A DNA stretch of 37,643 nucleotides from a virus. Below the pieces are notes generated by a model, which saw nothing but the letters and a program-made list of their open reading frames with translations, had not been told where the DNA came from and did no database searches. This document shows positions 30,101-37,643 of the stretch, in pieces. The DNA is taken from positions 1-37,643 of IMG/VR virus record IMGVR_UViG_3300025120_000188. One strand, 5' to 3'. The first letter of the stretch is position 1, and each line of letters opens with the position of its first letter. A program made the position numbers and the translations under genes.

Positions 30101-30466
30101 TCTACCAATAAACATTTGGTCAGAGCCTTTATCGGTTGTTGGAGCTTGTCTAAATGTAGTATCTATGTTGTTTGAAGCAGTACCTAAGTTTTCTATAAAT
30201 GTTGCTTGAGGTTGAATAACATTAGGTCTTTTAGATTCTATTGGAGCTTGAGTAAATGTAGGTTGTTGTTTTGTAGTACTAGGAGTACTTACCATAGGTT
30301 CTTCTTCTCTTTCTATAGACATAGAAGGTTTTTTACGATTTATAGGAGCTTTTTGTATACCACCTACAGCAGCTTTAACTCTACCACCTTTAGACATATC
30401 AACTCTACCCTTAGTAGTTAATTTCTTTTTATACTGTTTTAATTTGTTATTATTTTTTTTATCCAT
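27167..30466 (-). CDS. Gln/Asn-rich repetitive virion protein, 1099 aa
   Basis: Four zones are visible. The N-terminus is basic then disordered (about 1-200). A Gly-Gly-Thr linker follows at about 205-226. An acidic Ala/Glu/Val/Pro-rich region runs to about 560. The long Gln/Asn-rich region (about 570-1050) is built from degenerate units such as NLSNDQQMKLANLSALNQAS and NLNAEQQTELANL, which should form a very long helical rod. There are no catalytic motifs. The gene follows the fibre and precedes the ejection-protein candidates, so it is probably structural: a tail or core rod, or a length-setting protein. A near-consensus minus-strand promoter lies 21 bp upstream of its start. Confidence 0.6.
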   Translation of the reverse strand: MDKKNNNKLKQYKKKLTTKGRVDMSKGGRVKAAVGGIQKAPINRKKPSMSIEREEEPMVSTPSTTKQQPTFTQAPIESKRPNVIQPQATFIENLGTASNNIDTTFRQAPTTDKGSDQMFIGREEVELANQNVSNNQIIPNVNTSNQQTATTPEEISALKSGGNQTAQPQVAKPVGKFSNQSNQINPFVSLPPGLVGQYTDSIGSTGGTGGTGGTGGTGGTGGTGGTGPSVGDTKIVDGFLYVYTPNGWVNTGQQAGTGTGIGETPPKDEVEKKLVTARGRAEQILQGNMEGIPMAEAPQQVEVGELGEAKIMEEREALEAELAEVGAAPEAATIEDVTTAKTPEQLQAETYKAELVTAIPDIEPIIGELSDDAIAKVNEISKLSGPAVAKEISQKAIDASKADTVEGILSAGAFVPEVDDLTPEKVSETPDAEVKQREALTGEAAVGAAAQIVDQVGYEAAKRRTVKGTAAKGAAASMIAEVSELPPEITSAIVEDPATVEAQLDTGADPEVVAAIAALPEEALVSSQMESLLGGLEDGNIPAWARPAVDAINSNMAARGLSVSTVGRDSLFNAIIQSAMPMAQSNAQALQQRASQNLSNQQQANLQEASQIQQIRMQNLANRQDAASQTAQFAQQMGVLQSQFKQEAVMTTAQQQQQTRTQNLQNRQQAAVLNTQNQQAMNAQNLGNEQQMELANLEIMNQTERENMTAENQERLAEMNIAAEFIAKNADFKQQMNLANLSNDQQMKLANLSALNQASADNLNAEQQTELANLNKTMQVNIKNAELAQQMGIANLNVDQQRAMANANTVANMDMANFNNEQQVVLANSKFMQTATLANFDAEQQTIMQNATAMASLDLATVDQRTKLAVTNAQSFLSMDMANLSNRQQASMLKSQMEQQQLLSNQSANNAAAQFNASSENQTNQFMSSLAAQIEQFNANQLNTAEQFNVSQTNARDALEFQVEADLEKANAAMVNQVNQFNEQVAFDRDKFNTANAQAIEQSNLAWRRQANTINTAAANQVAMQNVQNAFNMTSQAQSFLWQELRDQANYTFQAAENEENRKAQLYAQALANEGGSAENWKNNISSVGTLINTIFGGK
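29791..29853 (-). repeat. Seven tandem 9-bp units encoding (Gly-Gly-Thr)n
   Basis: On the plus strand TACCACCTG repeats seven times without error from 29791 to 29853; the eighth unit is degenerate. Read on the minus strand it encodes Gly-Gly-Thr units in the 1099-aa protein. A perfect short tandem repeat in frame is prone to slippage and could vary in length between relatives without breaking the frame. Confidence 0.9.
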
Positions 30467-30486
30467 TTATAAATACCTATAAGTAT

Positions 30487-30515
30487 ATTTTACTTAACTT
30501 CAAAGAGTTTGTCAA
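30487..30515 (-). promoter_or_regulatory. Near-consensus minus-strand promoter before the 1099-aa virion gene
   Basis: Read on the minus strand, TTGACA lies at 30515-30510 and TAAAAT at 30492-30487 with a 17-bp spacer (11 of 12 consensus bases). Transcription would start near 30480, 14 bp before the ATG at 30466. It lies over the end of the 80-aa gene and would boost the downstream virion, lysis and curli genes. Confidence 0.55.
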
Positions 30516-30732
30516 GCTTTTCTCCGATTTTATCTATCCTATCCATGAGGATTCCCATGTCATCTTTTAATTCTGTTTTGGTGACGTACTCTTTAGCCAT
30601 CTCTTCACGAGTTTTATTTAAGAGTATGTCTAATCTTTTGTTTTCTGCTGTGTTACTTTTAATGCTATAAAGCACCGGAGCTAACACCAAAGTTATAAAG
30701 ATGTTCCAAAATAAATAGGGTGTTAATTCCAT
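30490..30732 (-). CDS. Membrane-anchored coiled-coil protein, 80 aa
   Basis: One N-terminal membrane helix (about 5-24, PYLFWNIFITLVLAPVLYSI) is followed by a charged coiled coil (ENKRLDILLNKTREEMAKEY, then MDRIDKIGEKLDKLF). The layout, outside-in anchor plus coil, is the same as in the 115-aa protein near the holin. No strong SD is seen before the ATG at 30732. The function is unknown; an envelope or lysis-related role is possible. Confidence 0.6.
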   Translation of the reverse strand: MELTPYLFWNIFITLVLAPVLYSIKSNTAENKRLDILLNKTREEMAKEYVTKTELKDDMGILMDRIDKIGEKLDKLFEVK

Positions 30733-30737
30733 TGTAC

Positions 30738-31016
30738 TTAACTGTTGTCAGTTATGTATGTCTTACCAGTTGCAACTGCTGCAACGTGAGTAGTTTTTTT
30801 ACTACCTGCTGCTCCTGCTACATCCGGAGTATCATCATCACTATCAACAGGTGCATACGTTAAAATAACTTCTAAGTGGTCTACGTTCCTTTGGACCATT
30901 TCATTTATTTCAGCTTGTGTCATTCCTTCCACGTTCCAACTTCCGGCTTTTACACCGTCAATTAAGTTTACGCTATCAGTTCCTGCTGTTAAACATTCTG
31001 TTACTGTTTGTGCCAT
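30738..31016 (-). CDS. Small protein after the fibre gene, 92 aa
   Basis: The ATG at 31016 has GGAG about seven bases upstream and lies 1 bp after the fibre stop. The chain (MAQTVTECLTAGTDSVNLID, then VQRNVDHLEVILTYAPVD) is alpha/beta, acidic in the middle (DSDDDTPD), and ends in a Thr/Ala/Gly-rich tail. Its tight coupling to the fibre gene suggests a fibre accessory, chaperone or decoration protein. I do not recognise the family with certainty. Confidence 0.6.
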   Translation of the reverse strand: MAQTVTECLTAGTDSVNLIDGVKAGSWNVEGMTQAEINEMVQRNVDHLEVILTYAPVDSDDDTPDVAGAAGSKKTTHVAAVATGKTYITDNS

Positions 31017-31017
31017 A

Positions 31018-34000
31018 TTATTCTCCTTTTAAAGTTTTTATTTCGGCTTTTAATTTATCTACTTGCGTAGATAGTTCTTGTACTGCTTTGATTAAAGGAT
31101 GGACAAACATCTCTTGAGAGATTCTTTGTGAGCCATCTTCATCTTCTAACCAACCACCAAAAGTATCTACGCCTTCTACGTCTAATGCTGCTTTTACTTC
31201 TTGGGCTATCATTCCGTGTAATCTTGTATCAGTGTCCATGTGATTTTCAGTTTCAGAATAATCGTTGTAATGTTTAGGAAACTCACTATTAGGTCTCCAG
31301 TTAAATTTAACCGTTCTTAAATTATTTATAAAACTTAATCCTAAAGAATCATCTTCTATATTGGTCTTTTTATTTACATCTGAACTTCTACTAAAAGATG
31401 CATTAGTTGTAAATACATTTGAAACAATATTACTAGCTTTACCAAATTTAAAATTATTACTTGTACCTGTTATCCCTACACCTATCGTAATGGAATTAGA
31501 TGAATCATGTGCAGCATCAGCATTGACACCAACACAAATATTATTTGTACCAGCTTGAATTGCATCACCAGCATTAACTCCAATACAAGTATTTTCACCG
31601 CCTGTTGTTATAGCTGAACCTGCATTATATCCAAATGCAGTGTTACTGGTAGATGTTGTTTGTGTTTGTAGTGTTCCATAACCAAAACCTGTATTAAAAG
31701 AACCAGTAGTATTAGAATCTAAAGAAAAAATACCACCTGCTGAATTTGAATGTCCTGTAGTGTTTGTTGCTAAAGCATCTTTACCCAAGGCAGTATTAGA
31801 AGCACCTGTAGTGTTTGATAGTAATGCTAAAAAGCCTACTGCTGTGTTATTTGCAGCTGTAGTGTTTGCCGCTAATGAACCTTTACCTAATGATGTATTT
31901 CCTGCACCTGTAGTGTTTGCTATTAAAGAAGCCGAACCCATAGCTACGTTATTAGCACCTGTGGTGTTTGCTCCTAAAGCATTTACACCTACTGCTGTGT
32001 TATCGGCTGCTGTAGTGTTAGCGTCTAATGCAGAAGTACCTACAGCTACGTTATTAGCACCTGTAGTATTGGCTGCTAAAGCATTATCACCTACTGCTGT
32101 ATTATTATCTGCTGTAGTGTTTGCAGCTAAACTGTTATGTCCTACACAAACATTTTTAGCTCCTGTGGTATTTGCTAACATAGCTTGTTGACCAACTGCT
32201 ACACATAAATGCCCTGTAGTATTTGCTTTCATGGATTCCCAACCAACAGAAGTATTATTATACCCTGTGGTGTTTGATGTCATAGCTGAACCACCTACTG
32301 CTACTTGTTGAGCACCTGTAGTGTTTGCTGTAAGAGCTGCAAAACCTATTGCTGTGTTGTTATTGGCTGTTGTATTAGCTCTTAATGCTGAATCTCCTAT
32401 ACCTATATTGCTATGTCCTGTTGTATTTACGAACATAGATTTATGTCCAATACTAACATTACTATCTGCTGTAGTGTTATCGGTTAAAGCAAATTTACCA
32501 AGTGCTACATTATAGTTTCCTGTGGTATTTGCGTCTAAGGCGTTTGCACCTACTGCTGTATTTTCAGCACCAGTAGTATTTGCTAACAAAGCATCTTTAC
32601 CAACTGCTGTATTATTATCTGCTGTAGTGTTTGCTGTTAAAGCACTTTGCCCAATTGCTACGTTACTAGAACCTGTTGTGTTAGCATCTAATGTTCTGTA
32701 ACCCATAGCTACGTTTCCTGAACCTGTTGTATTAGCATTCATACATTCTGTACCAACTGCGGTGTTGTTACTTCCAGTATTACAAGTATCTAATGCTAAA
32801 TAACCAACTGCTACATTGTCCGAAGCTGTATTTAATTTTAATGCTTCAAAACCCATAGCGGTGTTTCTAGAACCTGTGGTAACTGTTTTTAATGAATTTG
32901 CACCAACTGCTGCGTTATTAGTACCTGTTGTATTTGCTCCTAAAGAACTTTTACCAACTGCGGTGTTGTTGTTAGCAGTTGTATTAGCATCTAGTGCTGC
33001 TTGACCTACTGCTGTGTTTCCATCACCAGTTGTATTGGCTGCCATAGTATTTTGTCCAACAGCAACATTAGAATGTCCTTCTGTATTTGCTGTTAAAGAA
33101 TCTCTACCTAAAGCTGAATTACTATATCCTGTAGTATTTGCATCAAGTGAAGTTGCACCTACTGCAACATTATCTGCACCTGTTGTATTTGCTCCTAATG
33201 CACTTGAACCTACTGCTGTGTTATTAGATGCTGTAGTATTAGCTGATAAAGCATCTTTACCCAAAGCAGTATTAGAAGCACCTGTTGTATTTGCTCCTAA
33301 TCCACCATGACCAACTGCGGTGTTATTTGAAGCTGTTGTATTAGCATTTAAGGCACTTCTTCCTATTGCAGTATTTTGTGAACCAGTAGTGTTTAGAGTA
33401 AGAGATATAGCACCGAGTGAGGTATTATTAGAACCAGTGGTGTTTGTGTATGCAGATTGCAGACCCATAGCTGTATTGTTTGAACCCGTTGTCAGTTTTG
33501 TTAAAGACTGATTACCAACACCAGTATTACCATCACCTTCTGTTAAGTCATCAAATACTTCCCAACCTAATCCAGTATTATTAGAAGCAGTAGATAAAGT
33601 ACCTGTACCAGCATCATTGCTAATAAGTATGCTGTTTGAGAAGTTTGTAATATTAGAAGCTATACCTACGCCATTGATTGTACCTGAAAAAGTTGAATTA
33701 CCAGAACTATTAATACTCAACCTTTCTGAACCTGCTGTAGAGAAAGCAAGAGTACCGTCAGATGGTAAGTACATACCTGCACCACGACCACCATTAGAAC
33801 CTATTTGACCATCAAATCCAAAAGCAGGATATTGTGGGTCGCTAATATCTCCAGCAGCCATTACTGCTACTTGCGAATCTGCTGCAGTTGCTTTAACTGT
33901 ACCTGTTACGTCTATGCCTGTTGAGTTTGTTTGGAGTTTAGTAGCTCCTCCACTTTTTATAAAAGCATTCCCATTAATTAAATTAAGAGCATCTTGTCCT

Positions 34001-36624
34001 GATGAATTTTGAAGATAAATGTTAGTGCCTTTGATAAATAAATTGCCTGTATCATTAGACTCACTAATATAACTATTAGAGCCATCATGATAAATTTCTA
34101 AATCTGGACCAGCTCCTAAAATTACTTTAGCATTATCTGCAAAAGTTGCATTACCTGCGTGAGCTGTTGTAGATGCAAAATCTACAGCACCATCTATATC
34201 TACTACGTCTAGGTTAGTAGTTCCGTCTACATCTATATCGCCTGAAATGTCTAAGGATGTTGCAGTAATGCTTGAATTAAACGTAGCCGCACCATCTGAG
34301 GCTATAACAAATTTATTAGAAAAACTTGACCCCGGAGTTTGGAACACTATTGACCCTGCATCAACACCTATAAAACCAGAAGTTCCATCATCGTCTTTAA
34401 TTTGGATATATGCCGCACCATCTGTTGCTTCAAATGTTGCGACATTTCCTGTGCCATTAACCTGCAATTCAGCGTTGGCTGTTAAAAGACCTCCAACCGC
34501 TAGAGTACTAGCCATATCTACAGCTCCGTCTATATCAACAACATCTAAGTTAGTAGTACCGTCAACATCTATATCACCTGAGATGTCTAGTGAAGCTACT
34601 ACAGCAGTACCTGTAAGAGTAGGAGCAGTTAGTGTTTTGTTTGTTAATGTTTCTGTTCCAGTTATTAACGAAAGAGTACCAGTAGCATTAGGTAAACTAA
34701 TTGTTCTATCAGCTGTTGGGTCTACTACGCTAAGTGTAGTTTCGTGTGCGTCTGCTGTAGCTCCTTCAAATATAATAGCATTTGAAGCTTCCATAGTAAC
34801 TGTATCTACTTGAGTAGTTGTACCTGCTACAGTAAGTTTAGGAACTAATAGTTCTCCTGTACTTGGATTATATCTTAAAGCACCTGTGTCATCTAATAAA
34901 CCATTTGATTCATTGTGAAAAACTACAGGGAAATTTGTATTCGCTGTACTGTCTGTAACTGTTGTTGTTGCAGCTAGAGTAGCTGTTGCAGCGTTACCTG
35001 TTGTATCTTGATTACCTGCAGCATTTACACCCGGTAAATTAATATTAGCACTACCATCAAAACTTACACCACCAATAGTTCTTGCAGTTGTTAAAGTAGC
35101 TGCTGAACCTGTAGTATTTTGATTAAGTGTACCAACTGTAAAGTCTAAAGTACCATCACTATCTTCGTAAGCTACTGTAATACCACTTTCAGTATTACTA
35201 GATACCATAGCTCCTACAGTATCTTGAATAACTTCTGATAAATCTATGTTAGCTGTACCATCAAATGATACACCATGAATTGTTCTAGCTGTTGCTAAAG
35301 CTGTAGCTGTAGCTGCTAAACCTGTTGTATCTTGGTTAAGTGTACCGATTACAAAGTCTAATGTATTGTCTGAGTCTTCGTAAGTAACTGTAATGTTAGT
35401 CTCTGTATTAGAAGATACCATAGCACCTACAGTATCACTAATTGTTTCTGCTAAAGTTACACCACCAATAGTAATTGCATCGGCTTCTAAAGTACCATCA
35501 ATGTCTGCATTACCTGATATGTCTAAGGTTGCAGCGTCTAGTTCACCACTAATAGTAATATTTCTACCACCAGTAATATCTATGTTTGCATCTGTAACGA
35601 TTGCTTTACTTGCTATAACTGTTCCGTTAGTTATACCGTCTATTAAATTTATGTCTGCTGCACTAGCTGTAACTGTTGTTCCGTTTAAAGATAGTGCATC
35701 TGTTTCAAGTGTACCATCTATGTCTACGTTTCCTGATATATCTAAACTTGCTGCTGTTATTTCACCACCAACTGTAAGAGTTGTAGCCATGTCTACAGCA
35801 CCATCAATGTCCACGACATCAAGATTAGTAGTACCATCTACATCTAAATCACCGTTGAAGTCTACGTTACCTGCAACTGCAAGAGTTGTAGCCATATCAA
35901 CAGCTCCATCTATATCAACAACATCTAAATTAGTTGTACCATCAACATCAATGTCTCCAGAAATATCTAAGCTTGTACCAGTTAGTACGCCTGTAACACC
36001 TAAAGTTCCTGCGATTGTAGCATTTACATCTACATCTAATGTGTCTATATGTGCAGTACCGTCTAAGTATAAGTCTCTCCACTCTTGTGTAGAGCTACCA
36101 AGGTCATATGCACCGTCATCGTCTGGTATAATGTTAGAGTCTACGTCAGCACCAAAGACTACGTTATCAGTAGCTGCATCACCCATAGTGATTGTACCAC
36201 CATTAAAAGTTGTAGTACCTGTGACTGTTAAATTACCACCTACTGCAACATTACCAGTTGTAGTAATTGAATCTATATAAGCATTTTTAAAGTATAAAGA
36301 ACTAGTACCTAAGTCTACATCACTATCTGTAACAGGTATGATAGCTCCATCGGCTATATATAACTGTTGTACAGAACTGCTTGATACTTGTACATAAAAT
36401 TCTATAAAGTTATTAGTAGTATCTATTAAGACTTTATTGTTTGGAGAAGTTTCACCAGCATCACCAATTAATCCTATAACTGGTCCACTTGCTGCTGTAC
36501 CATCATGACTGTGACCTGATGTATTACTAAATGCATTTACTAACTGGTTATATTCATTATTAAATAATGCAGAAGTAATTGTATCTCCGTCTGAAAAAGA
36601 ACTTTGTCTTGTATATCCTGCCAT
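31018..36624 (-). CDS. Giant tail fibre / adhesin with YadA-head-like repeats and S74 chaperone domain, 1868 aa
   Basis: This is the receptor-binding fibre. The N-terminal part (about 1-190) includes SGHSHDGTAASGPVIG and DSDVDLGTSSLYFKNAYIDS, a particle-attachment and early shaft type seen in marine phage fibres. Residues about 200-850 hold repeated beta-shaft blocks, LDISGDIDVDGTTNLDVVDI and variants. Residues 1013-1708 form 41 near-tandem 17-residue units of the type NNTAVGxxALxANTTGA, as in trimeric autotransporter (YadA-like) heads. The C-terminus (about 1740-1868) is a peptidase S74 intramolecular chaperone with S1748-D and K1753 (SDVNKKTNI), followed by FINNLRTVKFNW, HGMIAQEV and a coiled-coil end. 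S74 domains trimerise and then cut themselves off. The start overlaps a 27-aa gene (TAATG). Confidence 0.92.
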   Translation of the reverse strand: MAGYTRQSSFSDGDTITSALFNNEYNQLVNAFSNTSGHSHDGTAASGPVIGLIGDAGETSPNNKVLIDTTNNFIEFYVQVSSSSVQQLYIADGAIIPVTDSDVDLGTSSLYFKNAYIDSITTTGNVAVGGNLTVTGTTTFNGGTITMGDAATDNVVFGADVDSNIIPDDDGAYDLGSSTQEWRDLYLDGTAHIDTLDVDVNATIAGTLGVTGVLTGTSLDISGDIDVDGTTNLDVVDIDGAVDMATTLAVAGNVDFNGDLDVDGTTNLDVVDIDGAVDMATTLTVGGEITAASLDISGNVDIDGTLETDALSLNGTTVTASAADINLIDGITNGTVIASKAIVTDANIDITGGRNITISGELDAATLDISGNADIDGTLEADAITIGGVTLAETISDTVGAMVSSNTETNITVTYEDSDNTLDFVIGTLNQDTTGLAATATALATARTIHGVSFDGTANIDLSEVIQDTVGAMVSSNTESGITVAYEDSDGTLDFTVGTLNQNTTGSAATLTTARTIGGVSFDGSANINLPGVNAAGNQDTTGNAATATLAATTTVTDSTANTNFPVVFHNESNGLLDDTGALRYNPSTGELLVPKLTVAGTTTQVDTVTMEASNAIIFEGATADAHETTLSVVDPTADRTISLPNATGTLSLITGTETLTNKTLTAPTLTGTAVVASLDISGDIDVDGTTNLDVVDIDGAVDMASTLAVGGLLTANAELQVNGTGNVATFEATDGAAYIQIKDDDGTSGFIGVDAGSIVFQTPGSSFSNKFVIASDGAATFNSSITATSLDISGDIDVDGTTNLDVVDIDGAVDFASTTAHAGNATFADNAKVILGAGPDLEIYHDGSNSYISESNDTGNLFIKGTNIYLQNSSGQDALNLINGNAFIKSGGATKLQTNSTGIDVTGTVKATAADSQVAVMAAGDISDPQYPAFGFDGQIGSNGGRGAGMYLPSDGTLAFSTAGSERLSINSSGNSTFSGTINGVGIASNITNFSNSILISNDAGTGTLSTASNNTGLGWEVFDDLTEGDGNTGVGNQSLTKLTTGSNNTAMGLQSAYTNTTGSNNTSLGAISLTLNTTGSQNTAIGRSALNANTTASNNTAVGHGGLGANTTGASNTALGKDALSANTTASNNTAVGSSALGANTTGADNVAVGATSLDANTTGYSNSALGRDSLTANTEGHSNVAVGQNTMAANTTGDGNTAVGQAALDANTTANNNTAVGKSSLGANTTGTNNAAVGANSLKTVTTGSRNTAMGFEALKLNTASDNVAVGYLALDTCNTGSNNTAVGTECMNANTTGSGNVAMGYRTLDANTTGSSNVAIGQSALTANTTADNNTAVGKDALLANTTGAENTAVGANALDANTTGNYNVALGKFALTDNTTADSNVSIGHKSMFVNTTGHSNIGIGDSALRANTTANNNTAIGFAALTANTTGAQQVAVGGSAMTSNTTGYNNTSVGWESMKANTTGHLCVAVGQQAMLANTTGAKNVCVGHNSLAANTTADNNTAVGDNALAANTTGANNVAVGTSALDANTTAADNTAVGVNALGANTTGANNVAMGSASLIANTTGAGNTSLGKGSLAANTTAANNTAVGFLALLSNTTGASNTALGKDALATNTTGHSNSAGGIFSLDSNTTGSFNTGFGYGTLQTQTTSTSNTAFGYNAGSAITTGGENTCIGVNAGDAIQAGTNNICVGVNADAAHDSSNSITIGVGITGTSNNFKFGKASNIVSNVFTTNASFSRSSDVNKKTNIEDDSLGLSFINNLRTVKFNWRPNSEFPKHYNDYSETENHMDTDTRLHGMIAQEVKAALDVEGVDTFGGWLEDEDGSQRISQEMFVHPLIKAVQELSTQVDKLKAEIKTLKGE
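31501..33588 (-). repeat. 41 near-tandem 51-bp units in the fibre gene
   Basis: Reading the minus strand from 33588 to 31501, 41 consecutive units fit in frame; 40 have 17 residues and one (GSRNTAMGFEALKLNT) has 16, giving exactly 2088 nt. Unit consensus is about G-A-x-N-T-A-V-G-x-x-A-L-x-A-N-T-T. Two alternating kinds can be seen, units starting GA/GS and units starting AN/AD/AS. The first two and the last four units are the most diverged, as expected at the ends of a beta-roll. Confidence 0.9.
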
Positions 36625-36707
36625 TATGCACTCTCCAATGTTTCTATTCTAGTTTTTAAATTGTCTATTATTTTTTGTTGTTCTTGTATAACTTTGGTTA
36701 TTGCCAT
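36624..36707 (-). CDS. 27-aa coiled-coil microprotein before the fibre gene
   Basis: ATG 36707 has AGGAG about ten bases upstream and opens 27 codons to a TAA that overlaps the fibre ATG (TAATG). The product (MAITKVIQEQQKIIDNLKTR and on to TLESA) is one amphipathic heptad helix. It resembles the helical end of the fibre after its S74 domain (LSTQVDKLKAEIKTLK). The good SD and exact junction support translation. It could be a chaperone or trimer seed, or only a coupling leader. Confidence 0.55.
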   Translation of the reverse strand: MAITKVIQEQQKIIDNLKTRIETLESA

Positions 36708-36713
36708 TTGTTT

Positions 36714-37643
36714 TTATCTCCTGCCTGAAGGTATAAAGTCTACATAAAAACCATTAATTGTATATGGTGCTTTTGTATCGTCACTTATAATTGTAAAATT
36801 GTTACTTGTCCCGCTTCCCTGTAATGGAACTCTTATTAAAGGATTATCTCCACCACCGAAGACGTTTGTATTAAATAAAGCATCTCCAAACTTTGAAGGT
36901 GGATTAATAACTCCTAAATCAAACAAATCTGGTGGTTGTGGTATATCTGTATTACCATAATCAAATCTAACTTGTACATCTGGTTCTGTTATACCTTCGG
37001 AACTTGCTGAAACTCTTACATAGTGTAAAGTTTTTAAAGTTCCTAAATCACCATAGTCATAGTTAGGTGTTTCATATCTTGCTAATATGTTAGCACCATC
37101 AAAATTACTACCTATATCGTGTTGATAAACATATCCGTTTGTATCACCATGATAATATTGTTCTACATTATTACTATCAAATCCTGAACCTATTGCAGTA
37201 ACTTCTAAACTTCTTGTCTCTGACCACTGAAACCCATCAGGTCTTAGTGTTCCTATAATTCCTTTTTGTTGTGTTTGTTCTAAACTTGTATCTGTATAAA
37301 ATAATCTGTATTGTGATTTTTCTCTTAATACAACACTATTTATTACAAATGTATTTATGTTTTCTGCTAGTTCAGTTACTAAAGGTTGTATAGCCTTACT
37401 AACTGTACCTAACTCAACGTCACCAATTCTCGCTGTACCAGCAACTGTTCTTAAACCATCTGGTGCTAAAAATATTAAGTCACCACCAATCTCTTGAATA
37501 CTATAACCACTTAAACAACCTACGTTTTTAGTAACAGGTACAATAGCTATATTACTTGAATCATTTATATTTATTAATTTAAATATACTGTTAGTACAAA
37601 ATATAAATAACTCATTACGAAATCCTCTGATTCCTTCTATCTG
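36714..37643 (-). CDS. C-terminal part of a tail structural protein, probably tail tubular B / nozzle-like
   Basis: The frame is open from the right window edge to TAA 36716-36714, 309 residues without a stop. An internal TTG at 36926 is not a real start. The sequence has repeated beta blades: RGFRNELFIFCTNSIFKL, then SIQEIGGDLIFLAPDGLRTV, GIIGTLRPDGFQWSETRSLE and HDIGSNFDGANILARYETP. This is propeller-like, as in the platform of T7 gp12-type nozzle proteins. It lies directly before the fibre gene, where tail tubular proteins sit in T7-like phages. The N-terminal part lies outside the window, so the assignment stays tentative. Confidence 0.55.
   Translation of the reverse strand, partial: QIEGIRGFRNELFIFCTNSIFKLININDSSNIAIVPVTKNVGCLSGYSIQEIGGDLIFLAPDGLRTVAGTARIGDVELGTVSKAIQPLVTELAENINTFVINSVVLREKSQYRLFYTDTSLEQTQQKGIIGTLRPDGFQWSETRSLEVTAIGSGFDSNNVEQYYHGDTNGYVYQHDIGSNFDGANILARYETPNYDYGDLGTLKTLHYVRVSASSEGITEPDVQVRFDYGNTDIPQPPDLFDLGVINPPSKFGDALFNTNVFGGGDNPLIRVPLQGSGTSNNFTIISDDTKAPYTINGFYVDFIPSGRR

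Noticed and set aside
31501-33588. Regular 51-bp periodicity that could be mistaken for a CRISPR array or satellite repeat
   Set aside because: The units are in frame, degenerate, without constant spacers, and translate into a coherent 17-residue beta-roll repeat.
31361-36280. Many open frames of 60-295 codons on the plus strand opposite the fibre gene, for example 35393-36280 and 31760-32191
   Set aside because: They mirror the repetitive fibre codons (repeated Val/Ala/Pro-rich text), lack SDs, and run against the direction of the block. They are shadows of the minus-strand gene.
36714-36926. A separate 70-aa gene starting at 36926
   Set aside because: The start is an internal TTG, and the same frame is open to the right edge of the window, so it is only the end of a longer tail gene.

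Overview
The window is part of an AT-rich tailed-phage genome, most likely an uncultured marine podovirus with a T7-like plan. The evidence is a T7-type replication set (SSB-like protein, primase-helicase, family A DNA polymerase, PD-(D/E)XK exonuclease, endonuclease I-like resolvase), a class I ribonucleotide reductase pair, and a late block running from tail to fibre to internal virion proteins to lysis. No RNA polymerase gene, tRNA, integrase or CRISPR array is visible. Exact sigma70-type promoters suggest that host RNA polymerase transcribes at least some genes. The host is not given by the sequence; a streamlined Gram-negative marine bacterium is an inference from base composition and the lipoprotein and outer-membrane genes.

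Layout. Bases 1-2791 (+) hold a dense run of about 16 tiny genes with strong Shine-Dalgarno (SD) sequences and frequent ATGA overlaps, almost all of unknown function. Bases 2769-3214 (+) hold a consensus promoter, about 390 nt of non-coding, strongly self-complementary sequence and a terminator-like hairpin: a probable structured RNA. Bases 3215-13449 (+) hold the replication and nucleotide-metabolism genes. Bases 13453-37643 (-) hold the convergent late block. Read in its own direction this block is: a tail protein cut by the window edge, a 27-aa coiled-coil peptide, a 1868-aa fibre, small proteins, a 1099-aa Gln/Asn-rich virion protein, three to four internal virion protein candidates, lysozyme, a 49-aa protein and a holin. 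It then runs into a string of small membrane proteins and an accessory module.

The accessory module (about 13453-18437, -) is the most striking region. It encodes CsgF, CsgG, a curlin-like secreted protein, a FecR-domain protein, and a CHASE2 / transmembrane / class III adenylate cyclase with all catalytic residues in place. Together these look like an outer-membrane amyloid-type export pore with a candidate cargo, followed by a periplasm-sensing second-messenger enzyme, at the end of the phage late operon. From CsgF through FecR each gene overlaps the next by 50-86 nt, so the signal peptide of one gene is read in another frame through the C-terminus of the gene before it.

A second possible system is the RNA at about 2804-3197. 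An apical loop carries TAGCCCTC, the exact complement of GAGGGCTA. That octamer is the SD region of three genes in the window (3215, 4206 and 13105), so cis or trans translational control by this RNA is testable. All functions are read from sequence motifs only; no database search was possible.
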